DNA of 64,000 nt from CAVWTN01 sp963757945 (GTDB taxonomy: Bacteria > Vulcanimicrobiota > Vulcanimicrobiia > Vulcanimicrobiales > Vulcanimicrobiaceae). Shown piece after piece: positions 1 to 8,708 of the stretch. The notes below the pieces were generated by a model that worked only from the letters and a program-made list of their open reading frames with translations, was not told the DNA's origin and ran no database searches. How positions within the stretch are numbered: position 1 is the stretch's first letter; every line of letters starts with the position of its first letter. The stretch is from positions 2,449,027 through 2,513,026 of the forward strand of contig CAVWTN010000002.1 of the NCBI GenBank assembly GCA_963757945.1. Direction: 5' to 3'. Both the position numbers and the translations under genes were made by a program.

Positions 1-539
1 TGGTCGTCGTGCCGGAGCGCTTGCTCGCCCGCTGGTCGGGCGCCGTCGACGAAGGCGTGCGCGGTTGCGCGGCGGACCTCGGGCGCGGGATGCGCTCGTT
101 CGAGGGAACGGAGCGCATCGGGCCGCGCGCCTCGATCGGGCCGCTCGCGTTCGATGTTTCCCGTGCCGCGGCGCCCGGCGCGTTGCTCGCCGGCGATGCC
201 TCCGGTTTCCTGAATCCGTTCACGGGTCAGGGCGTCTTCCTCGCGTTGCGCACGGCGCGCGCCGCCGCCGAGACGATCGCGGGCGCGGCCGCGGACCCGC
301 ACCAAGAAGCGCGTTCCTTCGCGCGCTACGCGGCGTTGCGCGCGCGAGACCTGCGCGTCCGCAAGCGGCTTTCCGCTTTGACGAACGTTTTGATCGACGT
401 GCCGCTCCTCGCACGGCGCGCCGTGGCACGCTTGGCGCGCTTCCCGGATCTCGGCGATGCGCTGTTGGGCGGCCTCTCCGGTGCTATTCCCCCCGAACGG
501 GCGCTCTCGCCGGCCGTGCTCGCGCGGCTCATCGTATGA
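1..539 (+). CDS. FAD-dependent oxidoreductase, geranylgeranyl-reductase-like (5' end outside the window)
   Basis: This is the C-terminal ~178 residues of a flavoprotein; the reading frame is open to base 1, so the N-terminal Rossmann part lies outside the window. The visible GDASGFLNPFTGQGVFLA segment matches the second FAD-binding (GD) motif of the geranylgeranyl reductase / flavin-dependent halogenase / PHBH fold. The protein would hydroxylate, halogenate or saturate a substrate using FAD. Its stop overlaps the next start (ATGA at 536-539), so it is translationally coupled to the SRPBCC, ketoacyl synthase and ABC genes. The exact reaction cannot be told from this fragment. Confidence 0.75.
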   Translation, partial: VVVPERLLARWSGAVDEGVRGCAADLGRGMRSFEGTERIGPRASIGPLAFDVSRAAAPGALLAGDASGFLNPFTGQGVFLALRTARAAAETIAGAAADPHQEARSFARYAALRARDLRVRKRLSALTNVLIDVPLLARRAVARLARFPDLGDALLGGLSGAIPPERALSPAVLARLIV

Positions 540-985
540 CGCATACCGAGAACGCGATCGTGATCGCGGCGCCGCCCGCGACGATCTATCACTTCGCCGC
601 GGCGACCGAACGCTGGCCGCTCTATCTGCCGCACTATCGCTACGTGCACGTTCTGGAACAGCGCGGGAACACGCGCGTCGTCCGGATGGGCGCGACGCGC
701 AGCGGCATACCGATCGACTGGATCGCCGAACAGACGAACGACGCGGCCCGCCCCGCGATCGCCTTCCGTCACGTCGCGGGTTGGACGCGCGGGATGGAAG
801 TTGAATGGCGCTTCGAGCCGCTGCCTGGAGGAGAGACCCGCGTGACGATCCTGCATGACCTCGCGTTCGCGTTCCCGATCGCCGCGGATTTCCTAGGAGA
901 CCACCTGGTCGGCAACTTTTTCGTGTCGGCGGTCGCGAGCCGGACGCTGGCGCGTATGAAAGTGCTCGCGGAGGGCGCGCTGTGA
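536..985 (+). CDS. SRPBCC-fold protein (polyketide cyclase/aromatase-like)
   Basis: This 149-residue protein has the pattern of the START/SRPBCC fold: an N-terminal IVIAAPPATIYHFAAATERW stretch, alternating strands, and a C-terminal helix. The family binds hydrophobic ligands and includes polyketide cyclases, aromatases and lipid carriers. The ATG at 536 overlaps the upstream stop, and its own stop overlaps the GTG of the ketoacyl synthase. Position between a flavoenzyme and a ketoacyl synthase suggests a cyclase or carrier role in making an aromatic or lipid product; that is inference. There is no signal peptide, so it acts in the cytoplasm. Confidence 0.75.
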   Translation: MTHTENAIVIAAPPATIYHFAAATERWPLYLPHYRYVHVLEQRGNTRVVRMGATRSGIPIDWIAEQTNDAARPAIAFRHVAGWTRGMEVEWRFEPLPGGETRVTILHDLAFAFPIAADFLGDHLVGNFFVSAVASRTLARMKVLAEGAL

Positions 986-2232
986 GGCGGATGCGCGAAG
1001 AATATCGCGTCGTCGTCACCGGCATCGGTGCGATCACGCCGATCGGCACGGGCGTGGACGCATTCTGGAAGGCCGCGCTCGAAGGCGAGATCGGCACCCG
1101 CGCGATCACACGCTTCGACGCATCGACGTTTCGCTCGCGCGTCGCGGCTGAGATTGGGGATTTCGATCCCTCGGAGTACATGGACGGGCGCCGGCAGCGC
1201 TGGACGGACCGATTCGCGCAATTCTCGATCGCGGCGGCGCGGCTGGCGCTCGCGGACGCGGGCTTTGAGGTCGGAGATCGCGGCGAGGAGATCGGCGTGT
1301 ATCTTGGGACGGCGCTCGGGGGCCTCGGCTATGCGGAAGAGCAGCACGCGGTCTTCCTCGCGAAGGGGCTCGGCGCCGTGCGCCCGTTGCTGGCGATCTC
1401 GGTCTTCGGCGGAGCCTCGACCTGCAACGTCGCGCTCGAGCTCGGCTTACGCGGGCCGAACGTCGCGAACGGAAATTCGTGCGCTTCGGGAACCGTTGCG
1501 ATCGGTGACGCGTTCCGGGCGGTCGCGCGCGGCGACGTGCGCGCGGCGCTCGCGGGGGGCATCGAGGCACCGCTCTCGCCGCTCACGTACGGCGCGTTCG
1601 CGGTGATCCACGCGATGTCGACGCGCAATGACGAGCCGCGCCGCGCGAGCCGCCCCTTCGATCGCGATCGCGACGGCTTCGTGATGGCCGAGGGTGCCGG
1701 GATCCTCATCCTCGAGCGCTACGAAGACGCGATCGCGCGGGACGCGCACATCTACGGCGAGATCGTAGGTTTCGGCTTGACGTGCGATGCACACCACATG
1801 ACCGCTCCCCGCCCCGATGCGTCCTCGGCGATGCGCGCGATGCAGGCGGCGCTCCGCGAAGCGTTGCTTTCGCCGGACGAGATCGAGTTGATCAACGCCC
1901 ACGCGTCCTCGTCGCCGCTCAACGACACGACCGAGACGCATGCGATCAAGCGCGCATTCGGCGAGCACGCCGCGCGCATTCCGATCACGGCGACCAAGGG
2001 GCAGCACGGCCATGCGCTCGGCGCGACCGGAGCGTGGGAAGCCGCGCTCTCGCTGCTGGCGATCGACCGTGGCGAAGTCCCCGGGATCGTCAACCTGGAA
2101 CACGCCGACCCATTGTGCGATCTGCATTACGTGAGGGAATCGCGCACGCTGCGGCCGCGGACGGTCCTTTCGAACTCGTTCGGCTTCGGGGGGATCAACG
2201 CGAGTTTGGTCTTCAAGACTGCGGATGCTTGA
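982..2232 (+). CDS. Beta-ketoacyl-[acyl carrier protein] synthase, FabF-like
   Basis: This 416-residue thiolase-fold condensing enzyme carries the complete KS active site: Cys167 in NSCASGT, His307 in NAHASSSPLND, and Lys339 and His344 in TKGQHGHALGATG. It would condense an acyl unit with a malonyl-ACP. The flanks of Cys167 and His307 (NAHASS where FabF normally has NAHGTS) differ from housekeeping FabF, which suggests a dedicated secondary-lipid or polyketide synthase. GTG at 982 overlaps the upstream TGA; ATG at 991 is the alternative start. No ACP or ketoreductase is visible here, so partners must lie to the left or elsewhere. Confidence 0.88.
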   Translation: MRRMREEYRVVVTGIGAITPIGTGVDAFWKAALEGEIGTRAITRFDASTFRSRVAAEIGDFDPSEYMDGRRQRWTDRFAQFSIAAARLALADAGFEVGDRGEEIGVYLGTALGGLGYAEEQHAVFLAKGLGAVRPLLAISVFGGASTCNVALELGLRGPNVANGNSCASGTVAIGDAFRAVARGDVRAALAGGIEAPLSPLTYGAFAVIHAMSTRNDEPRRASRPFDRDRDGFVMAEGAGILILERYEDAIARDAHIYGEIVGFGLTCDAHHMTAPRPDASSAMRAMQAALREALLSPDEIELINAHASSSPLNDTTETHAIKRAFGEHAARIPITATKGQHGHALGATGAWEAALSLLAIDRGEVPGIVNLEHADPLCDLHYVRESRTLRPRTVLSNSFGFGGINASLVFKTADA

Positions 2233-2926
2233 GACCCCCGTGGCGCGGGCCGAGCGCATCGTGCCCGTGCGCGCCGTCGACGTTCGCAAGACCTACGCCG
2301 GTGCGAACGCCGACGTCCCGGCCCTCGACGGCGTCAGCTTCGAGATCTCGCCGGGAGAGATGGTGGCGCTCGTCGGCCCGAGCGGCTGCGGGAAGAGCAC
2401 GCTCTTGAACCTGATCGGCTGCATCGATCTGCCGACCTCCGGGCACGTCTACTTGGACGGCCGTTCGACGAGCGCACTGGACGACGACGCGCTCACGCGC
2501 TTGCGGCGCGACTCGGTCGGCACGATCTTTCAGTTCTTCAACTTGCTGCCGGCGCTGACGGTCGCCGAGAATGTCGGCTTGCCGCTGGTTCTGCAGCGCC
2601 GTCCGAGCGAGGAGATCGCGGAACGCGTCGCGGCCGTGCTTGCGGCCGTCGGCATTCCCGAGAAGGCGAGCGCATATCCCGCGCAGATCTCCGGCGGGCA
2701 GATGCAGCGTGCCGCGATCGCCCGGGCGATCGTCCATCGGCCGGCGATCGTGCTGGCGGATGAACCGACGGGAAATCTCGATTCGCACAACGGCGAAAAA
2801 GTGCTCCGTCTGTTGCGCGACCTCGCTTCGAGCGGTCAGACGATTCTCGTCGCCACCCACGCGGCCGACGCTGCGGCGATCTGCGACCGCACGATTCGCC
2901 TGGCGGACGGGCGAATCGTCACCTGA
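2225..2926 (+). CDS. ABC transporter ATP-binding protein, LolD/MacB type
   Basis: This 233-residue ATPase has Walker A at residues 51-58 (GPSGCGKS), the ISGGQ signature at 155-159, and Walker B leading into DEPTGNLD near 178. That pattern is typical of the LolD/MacB/FtsE subfamily, which pairs with FtsX-type permeases and moves lipophilic substrates or drives mechanotransmission rather than classical import. It overlaps the ketoacyl synthase by 8 bases and the permease by 1 base, so all three should be made together. The start at 2225 is the only one giving the usual N-terminus ahead of the A-loop. Confidence 0.93.
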   Translation: MLETPVARAERIVPVRAVDVRKTYAGANADVPALDGVSFEISPGEMVALVGPSGCGKSTLLNLIGCIDLPTSGHVYLDGRSTSALDDDALTRLRRDSVGTIFQFFNLLPALTVAENVGLPLVLQRRPSEEIAERVAAVLAAVGIPEKASAYPAQISGGQMQRAAIARAIVHRPAIVLADEPTGNLDSHNGEKVLRLLRDLASSGQTILVATHAADAAAICDRTIRLADGRIVT

Positions 2927-5514
2927 TGAACGGGGCTCCGCTCTTCTCCGCGCTCGTCTTCGGACATATGCGCGCGAACCGTTTGCGCTCGGTGGTCACG
3001 CTCGTGGCCGTCGGGCTCGGCGTTGCGATCGCGCTCGCGATCGACCTTGCGAATGCGACCGCGGTCCGCTCGTTCTCATCGAGCGTGAACCTGATCGCGA
3101 ACCACGTGAACCTGCAGGTGCTCGGCGTCGGCCGGGGCTTCGACGAACGCGCGCTCTTACGCGTGCAGGCCGTCGACGGCGTGAGCTACGCGAGCCCGGC
3201 GATCGAAGATTCGGTCGTGGTCGGCGCCCAGCCGGGGGATCCGTTCTCGGGCGAGATCTTGCACGTGCTCGGCGTCGATCTCTTGCGCCCGCTGCCGCGC
3301 GACGGCTCCGCCCAAGTCGCGACGCCGGGCGAGTTCTCGAACGGCGGCGGCAAGACGATCGATCCGGCGCGGCTGATCGGTGAGCGCGGGGCGATCGTCT
3401 CGGCGCGGATCGCGGAGCGGTACCATTTGCGCGTCGGCGAGCGGCTCGCGGCGCTCGCGGGAGACAAGCCGGTCGTCTTCACGGTCGGCGCGATCTTGCC
3501 GGCGGGCGTCGCCGGGATCGACTCGAGCGTGCTCTTCGTCGACATCGTCACGGCTCAGGAGGTCTTCGACAAAGTCGGGCGGCTCGACCGGATCGATTGC
3601 ATCGTCGATCCGGCGAGGGTCGGCGCCGTCGAGAAAGCGGTCGCGGCGGTGATCCCGCCCGGGGCCCGCGCGATCGAGCCGAAGGTGCGCACGAACGAGA
3701 TCACGCGAATGCTGCGCAGCTTCCAGCTGAACCTCGCAGCGCTCTCGTACATCGCGATGCTGGTCGGCATGTACTTGATCTACAACACGGTCGCGATCTC
3801 CGTCGTGCAGCGGCGGCCCGATATCGGGACGCTGCGCGCGCTCGGCGCGACGCGCGGCGCGATCTTTCGCGCGTTTCTGGCGGAAGGCGCGCTGTTCGGC
3901 GTCGCGGGCTCGTTGCTGGGCCTGCTTCTCGGCGGGTTGCTCGCGCAGTTCTCGGTCGGCGCCGTCGCCCGCACGGTCGACACGATGTACGTGGGAACGC
4001 ATGCGGACCACGTGATCTACGATCCGCTCGTGCTCCTGAAGGCGTTTCTCGTGGGGTTCGTGCTGGCGACGCTCTCCGCGCTCTTGCCGGCGATCGAAGC
4101 CGCCTCGACCGCGCCCGCGCTCACGATGCGCTCGAGCGGCTTTGAGGGACGGGTGGCACGGCCGGGAGCCGGGCTCGCCTTCGCGGGCCTGGGCGCGCTG
4201 GGGCTCGCCTACGGCCTGACGTTCCTTCCCGCCATCGATGCGATCCCGGTCTTCGGCTATGCGGCGGGGCTGCTGATCATCTTGGGCGGATCGCTGCTCG
4301 TGCCGATCGCGATCGTCGCGCTTGCGGCGGCCGCACGCATGATCGCGGCGCGCCTCTCGCCGCCGAGCCGCCTCGCGGCGGTCAACCTCGGCGCCTCGCT
4401 GCGGCGCAAGAGCGTCGCGGTCGCCTCGCTGATGGTGGCGATCGCGATGATGGTCAGCGTGGCGATTCTGATCGGATCGTTCCGCACGACCGTCGTCGCC
4501 TGGGCGGACGAAACGCTGCGTGCGGATCTCTTCGTGCGGCCGCTCGGACTGCAGGACGCCTCCTATGACGCGCGTTTTTCGCCGGCGATGGCCGCGCGCG
4601 TGCGGGCCGTGCCGGGCGTCGCGGCGGTCGATACGTTCCGCGCGATCTCGCTGCCCTTCAGGGGCTCGCTCACGACGCTTGGCGCCGCCGACTTCAGCAC
4701 GATCGCGGAGCGCAACAAGCTGCGGTTCCTCGGGCACGTCGACACGCGCGCGCTCGCGCGCAGCATCCCCGGGACGCTCGGTGCCGTGATCAGCGAGCCG
4801 TTCGCCACCCGCTTCGGGGTGCGGCCGGGCGACGAGATCCCGATCGATACGCCCTCGGGTCCCGTGCGCTTGCATGCGCTCGCGATCTACAACGACTATT
4901 CGAGCGACGCCGGCGTCGCGATCATCGATCGCGGCACGTTCGCGCGGCTCTTTCACGACGATTCCGTCAACTCGCTCGCGATCTACGCCGCCCCCGGCGC
5001 CGATCTCGCGGCGTTACGCTCGCGCGTGATCCGTGCGGTCCTGCCGGAACGCATCGACGTTCAGACGACGCGCGAGCTTCGCGCGCTCGTGGTCTCGATC
5101 TTCAATCGGACCTTCGCGATCACGTACGCGCTCTACATCATCTCGATCGCGATCGCCGTCCTCGGCGTGGTGAGCACGCTGTTCGCGCTCGTTCTCGAAC
5201 GCAAGCGTGAGATCGGGCTCATGCGCTATCTCGGCCTCTCGCTCGGCGACGTGCGCCGCATGGTATTCTATGAAGCCGGATACATCGGCTTGCTCGGAGG
5301 CGCGAGCGGCGTCGCCGTCGGCATCCTGCTCGCGCTGCTGTTGATCTTCACGATCAACCGCCAGGCCTTCGGGTGGCTGATCGAACTGCATATGCCGTAC
5401 GACTTCTTGGCGGAAGCGCTGGTGCTGGTCGTGGTCGCGGCCGTCCTCGCCGGCATCTATCCCGCGCACGTGGCGGCGCGGATTCGGACGGCCGAAGCGA
5501 TGCGCACGGAATGA
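2926..5514 (+). CDS. ABC transporter permease with duplicated FtsX domains
   Basis: This 862-residue inner-membrane protein has one N-terminal membrane helix, a large extracytoplasmic MacB-PCD-like domain, an FtsX block near 265-395, further helices near 410-515, a second periplasmic domain and a last FtsX block near 730-855. The doubled architecture matches the long permeases that work as a single polypeptide with a LolD-type ATPase and an AttH-like protein. Start and stop both overlap neighbouring genes (ATGA), which supports one export operon. The likely substrate is the hydrophobic product of the upstream synthase genes; that is inference. Confidence 0.9.
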   Translation: MNGAPLFSALVFGHMRANRLRSVVTLVAVGLGVAIALAIDLANATAVRSFSSSVNLIANHVNLQVLGVGRGFDERALLRVQAVDGVSYASPAIEDSVVVGAQPGDPFSGEILHVLGVDLLRPLPRDGSAQVATPGEFSNGGGKTIDPARLIGERGAIVSARIAERYHLRVGERLAALAGDKPVVFTVGAILPAGVAGIDSSVLFVDIVTAQEVFDKVGRLDRIDCIVDPARVGAVEKAVAAVIPPGARAIEPKVRTNEITRMLRSFQLNLAALSYIAMLVGMYLIYNTVAISVVQRRPDIGTLRALGATRGAIFRAFLAEGALFGVAGSLLGLLLGGLLAQFSVGAVARTVDTMYVGTHADHVIYDPLVLLKAFLVGFVLATLSALLPAIEAASTAPALTMRSSGFEGRVARPGAGLAFAGLGALGLAYGLTFLPAIDAIPVFGYAAGLLIILGGSLLVPIAIVALAAAARMIAARLSPPSRLAAVNLGASLRRKSVAVASLMVAIAMMVSVAILIGSFRTTVVAWADETLRADLFVRPLGLQDASYDARFSPAMAARVRAVPGVAAVDTFRAISLPFRGSLTTLGAADFSTIAERNKLRFLGHVDTRALARSIPGTLGAVISEPFATRFGVRPGDEIPIDTPSGPVRLHALAIYNDYSSDAGVAIIDRGTFARLFHDDSVNSLAIYAAPGADLAALRSRVIRAVLPERIDVQTTRELRALVVSIFNRTFAITYALYIISIAIAVLGVVSTLFALVLERKREIGLMRYLGLSLGDVRRMVFYEAGYIGLLGGASGVAVGILLALLLIFTINRQAFGWLIELHMPYDFLAEALVLVVVAAVLAGIYPAHVAARIRTAEAMRTE

Positions 5515-6728
5515 TCGATCTGCGGCGGGTCGTTCGGCGTTCCGCGCAGCGAGCGTTCCGCGCGGCCACGCCGGCGGCGGTGCTATCGCTCGCGCTCGCG
5601 ATCGCGGGGTTTGCGTGCCTCGGAGCAACGGCGGCGCGGGCGGGTGTATCTGCTGCGCCGGCCGGCGGCTTCGCGATCGCGAGCACGCCGTACGCGTTCG
5701 CTTTTCCGCGCGATCACGGCGCGCATCCGGCCTACAAGAGCGAATGGTGGTATTTCACCGGTCACCTGCGCGCGAAGGATGGCCGGCGATTCGGCTATGA
5801 GCTGACGTTTTTCCGAGCGGGCCTCGCGCCCGGAGTGGGCGCGCCGCGCCCCGGCCAGAGCGCTTGGCGCGGAAATCAAATCTACCCCGCGCACTTCGCG
5901 CTCACGGATGAGGCCGGGCAGCGCTTCTTCCACGTGGAGCGGTTCGCGCGGGCCGCGCTCGGTCAGGGTGCCGCGGCGCTCGACGGGCTCGACGTACGCG
6001 CCGATGATTGGAGCGTCACCGGGAGTCCGCAGGCCGATCCGAGGTTCGAGCGGATGATTTTGCGAGCCGGTGAGGGCGCGGGGCGCGAGCGCACGGCGAT
6101 CGACCTCGTGCAGGTGCCGCTCAAGGTGCCCGCGATCCACGGCCACGACGGCATCTCGCGCAAGGCCGCATGCCGTAGCTGCGCCTCGCATTACTATTCG
6201 TATACGCGCTTGAAGACGAGCGGAACGCTGACGTACGGTGGCCGGCAGCTTGCCGTCGAAGGGCTCTCGTGGATGGATCACGAGTTCGGCTCGGACGAAT
6301 TGCAGCCGGATCAAGTCGGCTGGGATTGGTTTTCGATCCAGCTCGACGACGGCCGCGAGGTGATGCTGTATCTGCTGCGGCGCCGGGACGGCAGCGTCAC
6401 GCCGGAATCGAGCGGCAGCGTCATCGCGCGCGACGGAAGCGTGCGTTACGTGCCGCTCGATGCGTTCGCGGCGGAAGCGACCGGTACGTGGACGAGCCCG
6501 CACACGAACGGCCGCTATCCGAGCGGCTGGCACGTGCGCGTGCCCGGCGAACGCATCGATCTCGTGCTCGTGCCCACGCTGCTCGATCAGGAGCTGGCCG
6601 GCACGAACGCGGGCGGCATCTCGTATTGGGAAGGCGCCGTCGACGTGCGCGACGCGACCGCGCCGAACCGAACGCTCGGCGCCGGTTACGTCGAGCTCAC
6701 GGGATACGCAGGCGCGATCTCGCTCTAG
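5511..6728 (+). CDS. AttH/CrtC-like lipocalin-domain exported protein
   Basis: This 405-residue protein has a hydrophobic signal-like segment at about residues 24-46, then the two-lobed lipocalin-like fold of the AttH/CrtC family. Typical cues are the early KSEWWYFTGHL motif and the central WMDHEFGSDELQPDQVGWDW motif. AttH proteins usually sit next to LolD/FtsX ABC genes, as here. CrtC relatives are carotenoid hydratases, so binding or hydration of a long hydrophobic molecule is plausible. ATG at 5511 was chosen because it overlaps the permease stop (ATGA); a longer open frame upstream lies inside the permease. Confidence 0.85.
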   Translation: MIDLRRVVRRSAQRAFRAATPAAVLSLALAIAGFACLGATAARAGVSAAPAGGFAIASTPYAFAFPRDHGAHPAYKSEWWYFTGHLRAKDGRRFGYELTFFRAGLAPGVGAPRPGQSAWRGNQIYPAHFALTDEAGQRFFHVERFARAALGQGAAALDGLDVRADDWSVTGSPQADPRFERMILRAGEGAGRERTAIDLVQVPLKVPAIHGHDGISRKAACRSCASHYYSYTRLKTSGTLTYGGRQLAVEGLSWMDHEFGSDELQPDQVGWDWFSIQLDDGREVMLYLLRRRDGSVTPESSGSVIARDGSVRYVPLDAFAAEATGTWTSPHTNGRYPSGWHVRVPGERIDLVLVPTLLDQELAGTNAGGISYWEGAVDVRDATAPNRTLGAGYVELTGYAGAISL

Positions 6729-6737
6729 CGCCGCCGC

Positions 6738-7181
6738 TCACCACAGGTAGGGAATGAATCGTTTCGTTCTGCGCGCGTACGCTTCGTACGCCGGATAGCG
6801 GGCGGCGAGGCGCCGCTCTTCATCGCGAGCCTTCGCGTCGAGCATCAGTGCGAGCGCGAGCGCGAGCGCGAAACGGCTCCAACTCTGTGTCGCGCCGGCG
6901 AATCCGAACGCACCCAGGAGCAAACCGCCGTAGATCGGGTGGCGAATGAGACGATACCAGCCGTGTTCGACGAGGTCGGCGCCTTGCGCGGGTTCCGGCA
7001 ACGGACTCAGCGAGGGACCGAGGTTCGCGGCGGCCGTCACGAGGAGGACGGCGCCGCTAGCGAGCAGCACCGTGCCGGGACTTCTGGCCGCGAACGGCTT
7101 CCCCGGGGCAAGGGCCATTGCGGCGAGGAACGCACCCTGTCCGGCCACCCAAAGCCCGCCTCGGTCGACGAACGATTTCAT
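6738..7181 (-). CDS. Isoprenylcysteine methyltransferase-like membrane protein (ICMT/PEMT family)
   Basis: This 147-residue membrane protein has about four helices and the family C-terminal signature: GWYRLIRHPIYGG, then an EER..AARYPAYEAYARRTKRFIP segment that forms the S-adenosylmethionine pocket. Bacterial members methylate small lipids, isoprenoids or phospholipid head groups, and many have no assigned substrate. It runs convergently to the AttH operon, with 9 bases between the stops, and is probably monocistronic. Function beyond an SAM-dependent membrane methyltransferase is not resolvable. Confidence 0.75.
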   Translation of the reverse strand: MKSFVDRGGLWVAGQGAFLAAMALAPGKPFAARSPGTVLLASGAVLLVTAAANLGPSLSPLPEPAQGADLVEHGWYRLIRHPIYGGLLLGAFGFAGATQSWSRFALALALALMLDAKARDEERRLAARYPAYEAYARRTKRFIPYLW

Positions 7182-7227
7182 CGCCGTTTGAGTTAGCGGC
7201 CGGCGTGAAATGCTCCGCCGCGATTGC

Positions 7228-7404
7228 TTAGGCGGCTGAGCCCAGATACTCCGCAGGCGCAGCGGTCGCGTCGCTCTCGGCGCGCCATTCCTCGAATTCG
7301 CGATCGAGCAGGCAGGTTTCGCAGCGAACCGCGATTACGTAGCGCGCCTCGGCGGGGCCGTCGTGGATTGCATGGCAGTCGGGGCATTGGAACAGCGTCG
7401 CCAT
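7228..7404 (-). CDS. Small zinc-ribbon protein, 58 residues
   Basis: This 58-codon gene starts at ATG 7404 behind an AGGAGG ribosome-binding site at 7411-7416. The protein begins MATLFQCPDCHAIHDG and has CPDC and CETC knuckles at residues 7-10 and 28-31, the spacing of a rubredoxin-like zinc ribbon. The tail is acidic and flexible. The strong Shine-Dalgarno and paired cysteines make it a real gene despite its length. I do not recognise a named family; a metal-binding regulatory or adaptor role is possible. Confidence 0.7.
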   Translation of the reverse strand: MATLFQCPDCHAIHDGPAEARYVIAVRCETCLLDREFEEWRAESDATAAPAEYLGSAA

Positions 7405-7476
7405 CGAGAACCTCCTGGGCTCACGATCTCATAGCGCTGTGCCACCTGTATGGCATCGTGTGAACTGCTTGCGCCG

Positions 7477-7571
7477 CCCGCGGGAGAGCCGCGGCCGCTC
7501 TTACGGAAGACTTGCAACACCGGGCCTTATGGCCCTCGCGACGGGATGCGATCCGGCGACACCGTAAGAGC
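7477..7571 (+). ncRNA. Candidate structured leader RNA
   Basis: The 200-base leader of the next gene contains a perfect 10-bp inverted repeat, GCTCTTACGG at 7497-7506 with CCGTAAGAGC at 7562-7571. It encloses two hairpins: GGGCC-TTAT-GGCCC at 7522-7535 and GGAT-GCG-ATCC at 7544-7554. A further short stem, CCGCG/CGCGG, sits just upstream near 7478-7494. Together this is a three-way-junction layout in the 5' untranslated region of the secreted protein gene at 7607. It does not match any riboswitch consensus I recall. Confidence 0.4.
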
Positions 7572-7606
7572 AATCCGTCGCTCACTCGTGCTGAAAGGGG
7601 TACAGG

Positions 7607-8308
7607 TTGGATCCCAAGTTTTCTTCCGCGCCGTCCTTGACCCGGGGCGCGCAATCGTCCGCCCTCAGGCGAGCGATCGGTCCGGTCGCGCTATGCGCGC
7701 TCGTTGCATTGGCGCAGAGCGTGGCAGCGGCGGATCAGTCCCACGCCGCCGGTGCGGCGAGCCACGTCCGCCTGCTTGCCGCGGCCCCGCCCGCCGCCAC
7801 CGCGACTGCGGCCGCCACCGCGGCTGCGGCAGCCCCCGCCGCTTCCGGCGGCTCGTTCCACGATCGCGCGGGCGGCAAGCCGGTTGCCATCATCTTTGAT
7901 TCTTCGTCGTGGACCGGGCCCTTCGCTACGATCGGACAGGGCGTCGCCGAGTCCGCCCAGGACTTCGCGACGAAATTCGGGCACCGCTTCAACGTCGAGA
8001 CGACGGTGGTCGACACGCCGATCAAGAGCGCGAAAGACGTCGACGACGCGGTGAAGGCGAGCGGGGCGCTCCTGGGCACGGCGTACCTCGCCACGGTTCA
8101 CGGACAGCCCCATTCAAAGACGACCGAGTGGACCTTCGCCCTCAGGACGAAGTTCCGGGATGCCGCCGGGACGCCGTGGCTCGACCTCAAGAAAGAAGTC
8201 GACGTCCAGTATCCCGGCCTGAGCAATTATCACGAGATCACGGTCAACAACCTATCGCCGCTGAACGATCAGGTGATCGACGCCTTGGCGAAGGAATCCG
8301 CGAAATAA
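7607..8308 (+). CDS. Secreted protein of unknown function
   Basis: This 233-residue protein starts at TTG 7607, supported by AAAGGGG about 7 bases upstream. An N-terminal basic stretch and hydrophobic core (GPVALCALVALAQSVAAA) form a likely signal peptide cut near residue 42. An Ala/Thr/Pro-rich linker follows to about residue 80, then a compact domain beginning KPVAIIFDSSSW. That domain contains no motif I can assign. The long folded leader suggests post-transcriptional control. Confidence 0.65.
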   Translation: MDPKFSSAPSLTRGAQSSALRRAIGPVALCALVALAQSVAAADQSHAAGAASHVRLLAAAPPAATATAAATAAAAAPAASGGSFHDRAGGKPVAIIFDSSSWTGPFATIGQGVAESAQDFATKFGHRFNVETTVVDTPIKSAKDVDDAVKASGALLGTAYLATVHGQPHSKTTEWTFALRTKFRDAAGTPWLDLKKEVDVQYPGLSNYHEITVNNLSPLNDQVIDALAKESAK

Positions 8309-8365
8309 GCGAAGGTGCACGATCGCCGGAGTCGCAGTTCGCGCGGCGAGCTGCGGCTCCGTAGG

Positions 8366-8602
8366 TCAGGCCGTACGCCGTGAAGGCAGATCCGAACGCG
8401 GGATCTTGGCCGCTCGCGTGGCGCGCCGGCAGGCCCACTTGATCGCCGGCAGCGTGAGTTCCGCGGGCGCGGCGAGTGCGCCGGCGGCCTCGCCCGGTTC
8501 GAGCGCGCCGCCCGAGGGCCCGTGGCCGGCGAGTTGCACGCGCCGGACACGCTTCTTCGAGGCGAGACCTGCGGCAAAGGCGCGAAGTCCGGGAGCTGGC
8601 AT
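8366..8602 (-). CDS. Possible small basic protein, 78 residues
   Basis: An open frame of 78 codons starts at ATG 8602 with GGAGG nine bases upstream. The protein is Ala/Arg-rich with no recognisable domain, and overlapping frames are open as well, as expected in GC-rich DNA. The ribosome-binding site is the only positive evidence. It lies between the secreted protein gene (opposite strand) and the NifU-domain gene. It could be spurious. Confidence 0.3.
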   Translation of the reverse strand: MPAPGLRAFAAGLASKKRVRRVQLAGHGPSGGALEPGEAAGALAAPAELTLPAIKWACRRATRAAKIPRSDLPSRRTA

Positions 8603-8708
8603 ATCGTCGTTCCTCCGGCCGCCCGCAAAACACGAGCGCGCCTCGAGTATCGCCGTTCGCCCGTCCTGATTGCGTCCGAGCCCGCCTAGGACCGAGCGCC
8701 TCGCAGGG

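Noticed and set aside
3157..4956. 599-codon minus-strand frame opposite the FtsX permease
   Set aside because: Arg/Asp/Glu-rich composition typical of antisense frames in GC-rich genes; the sense strand encodes a clear membrane permease.
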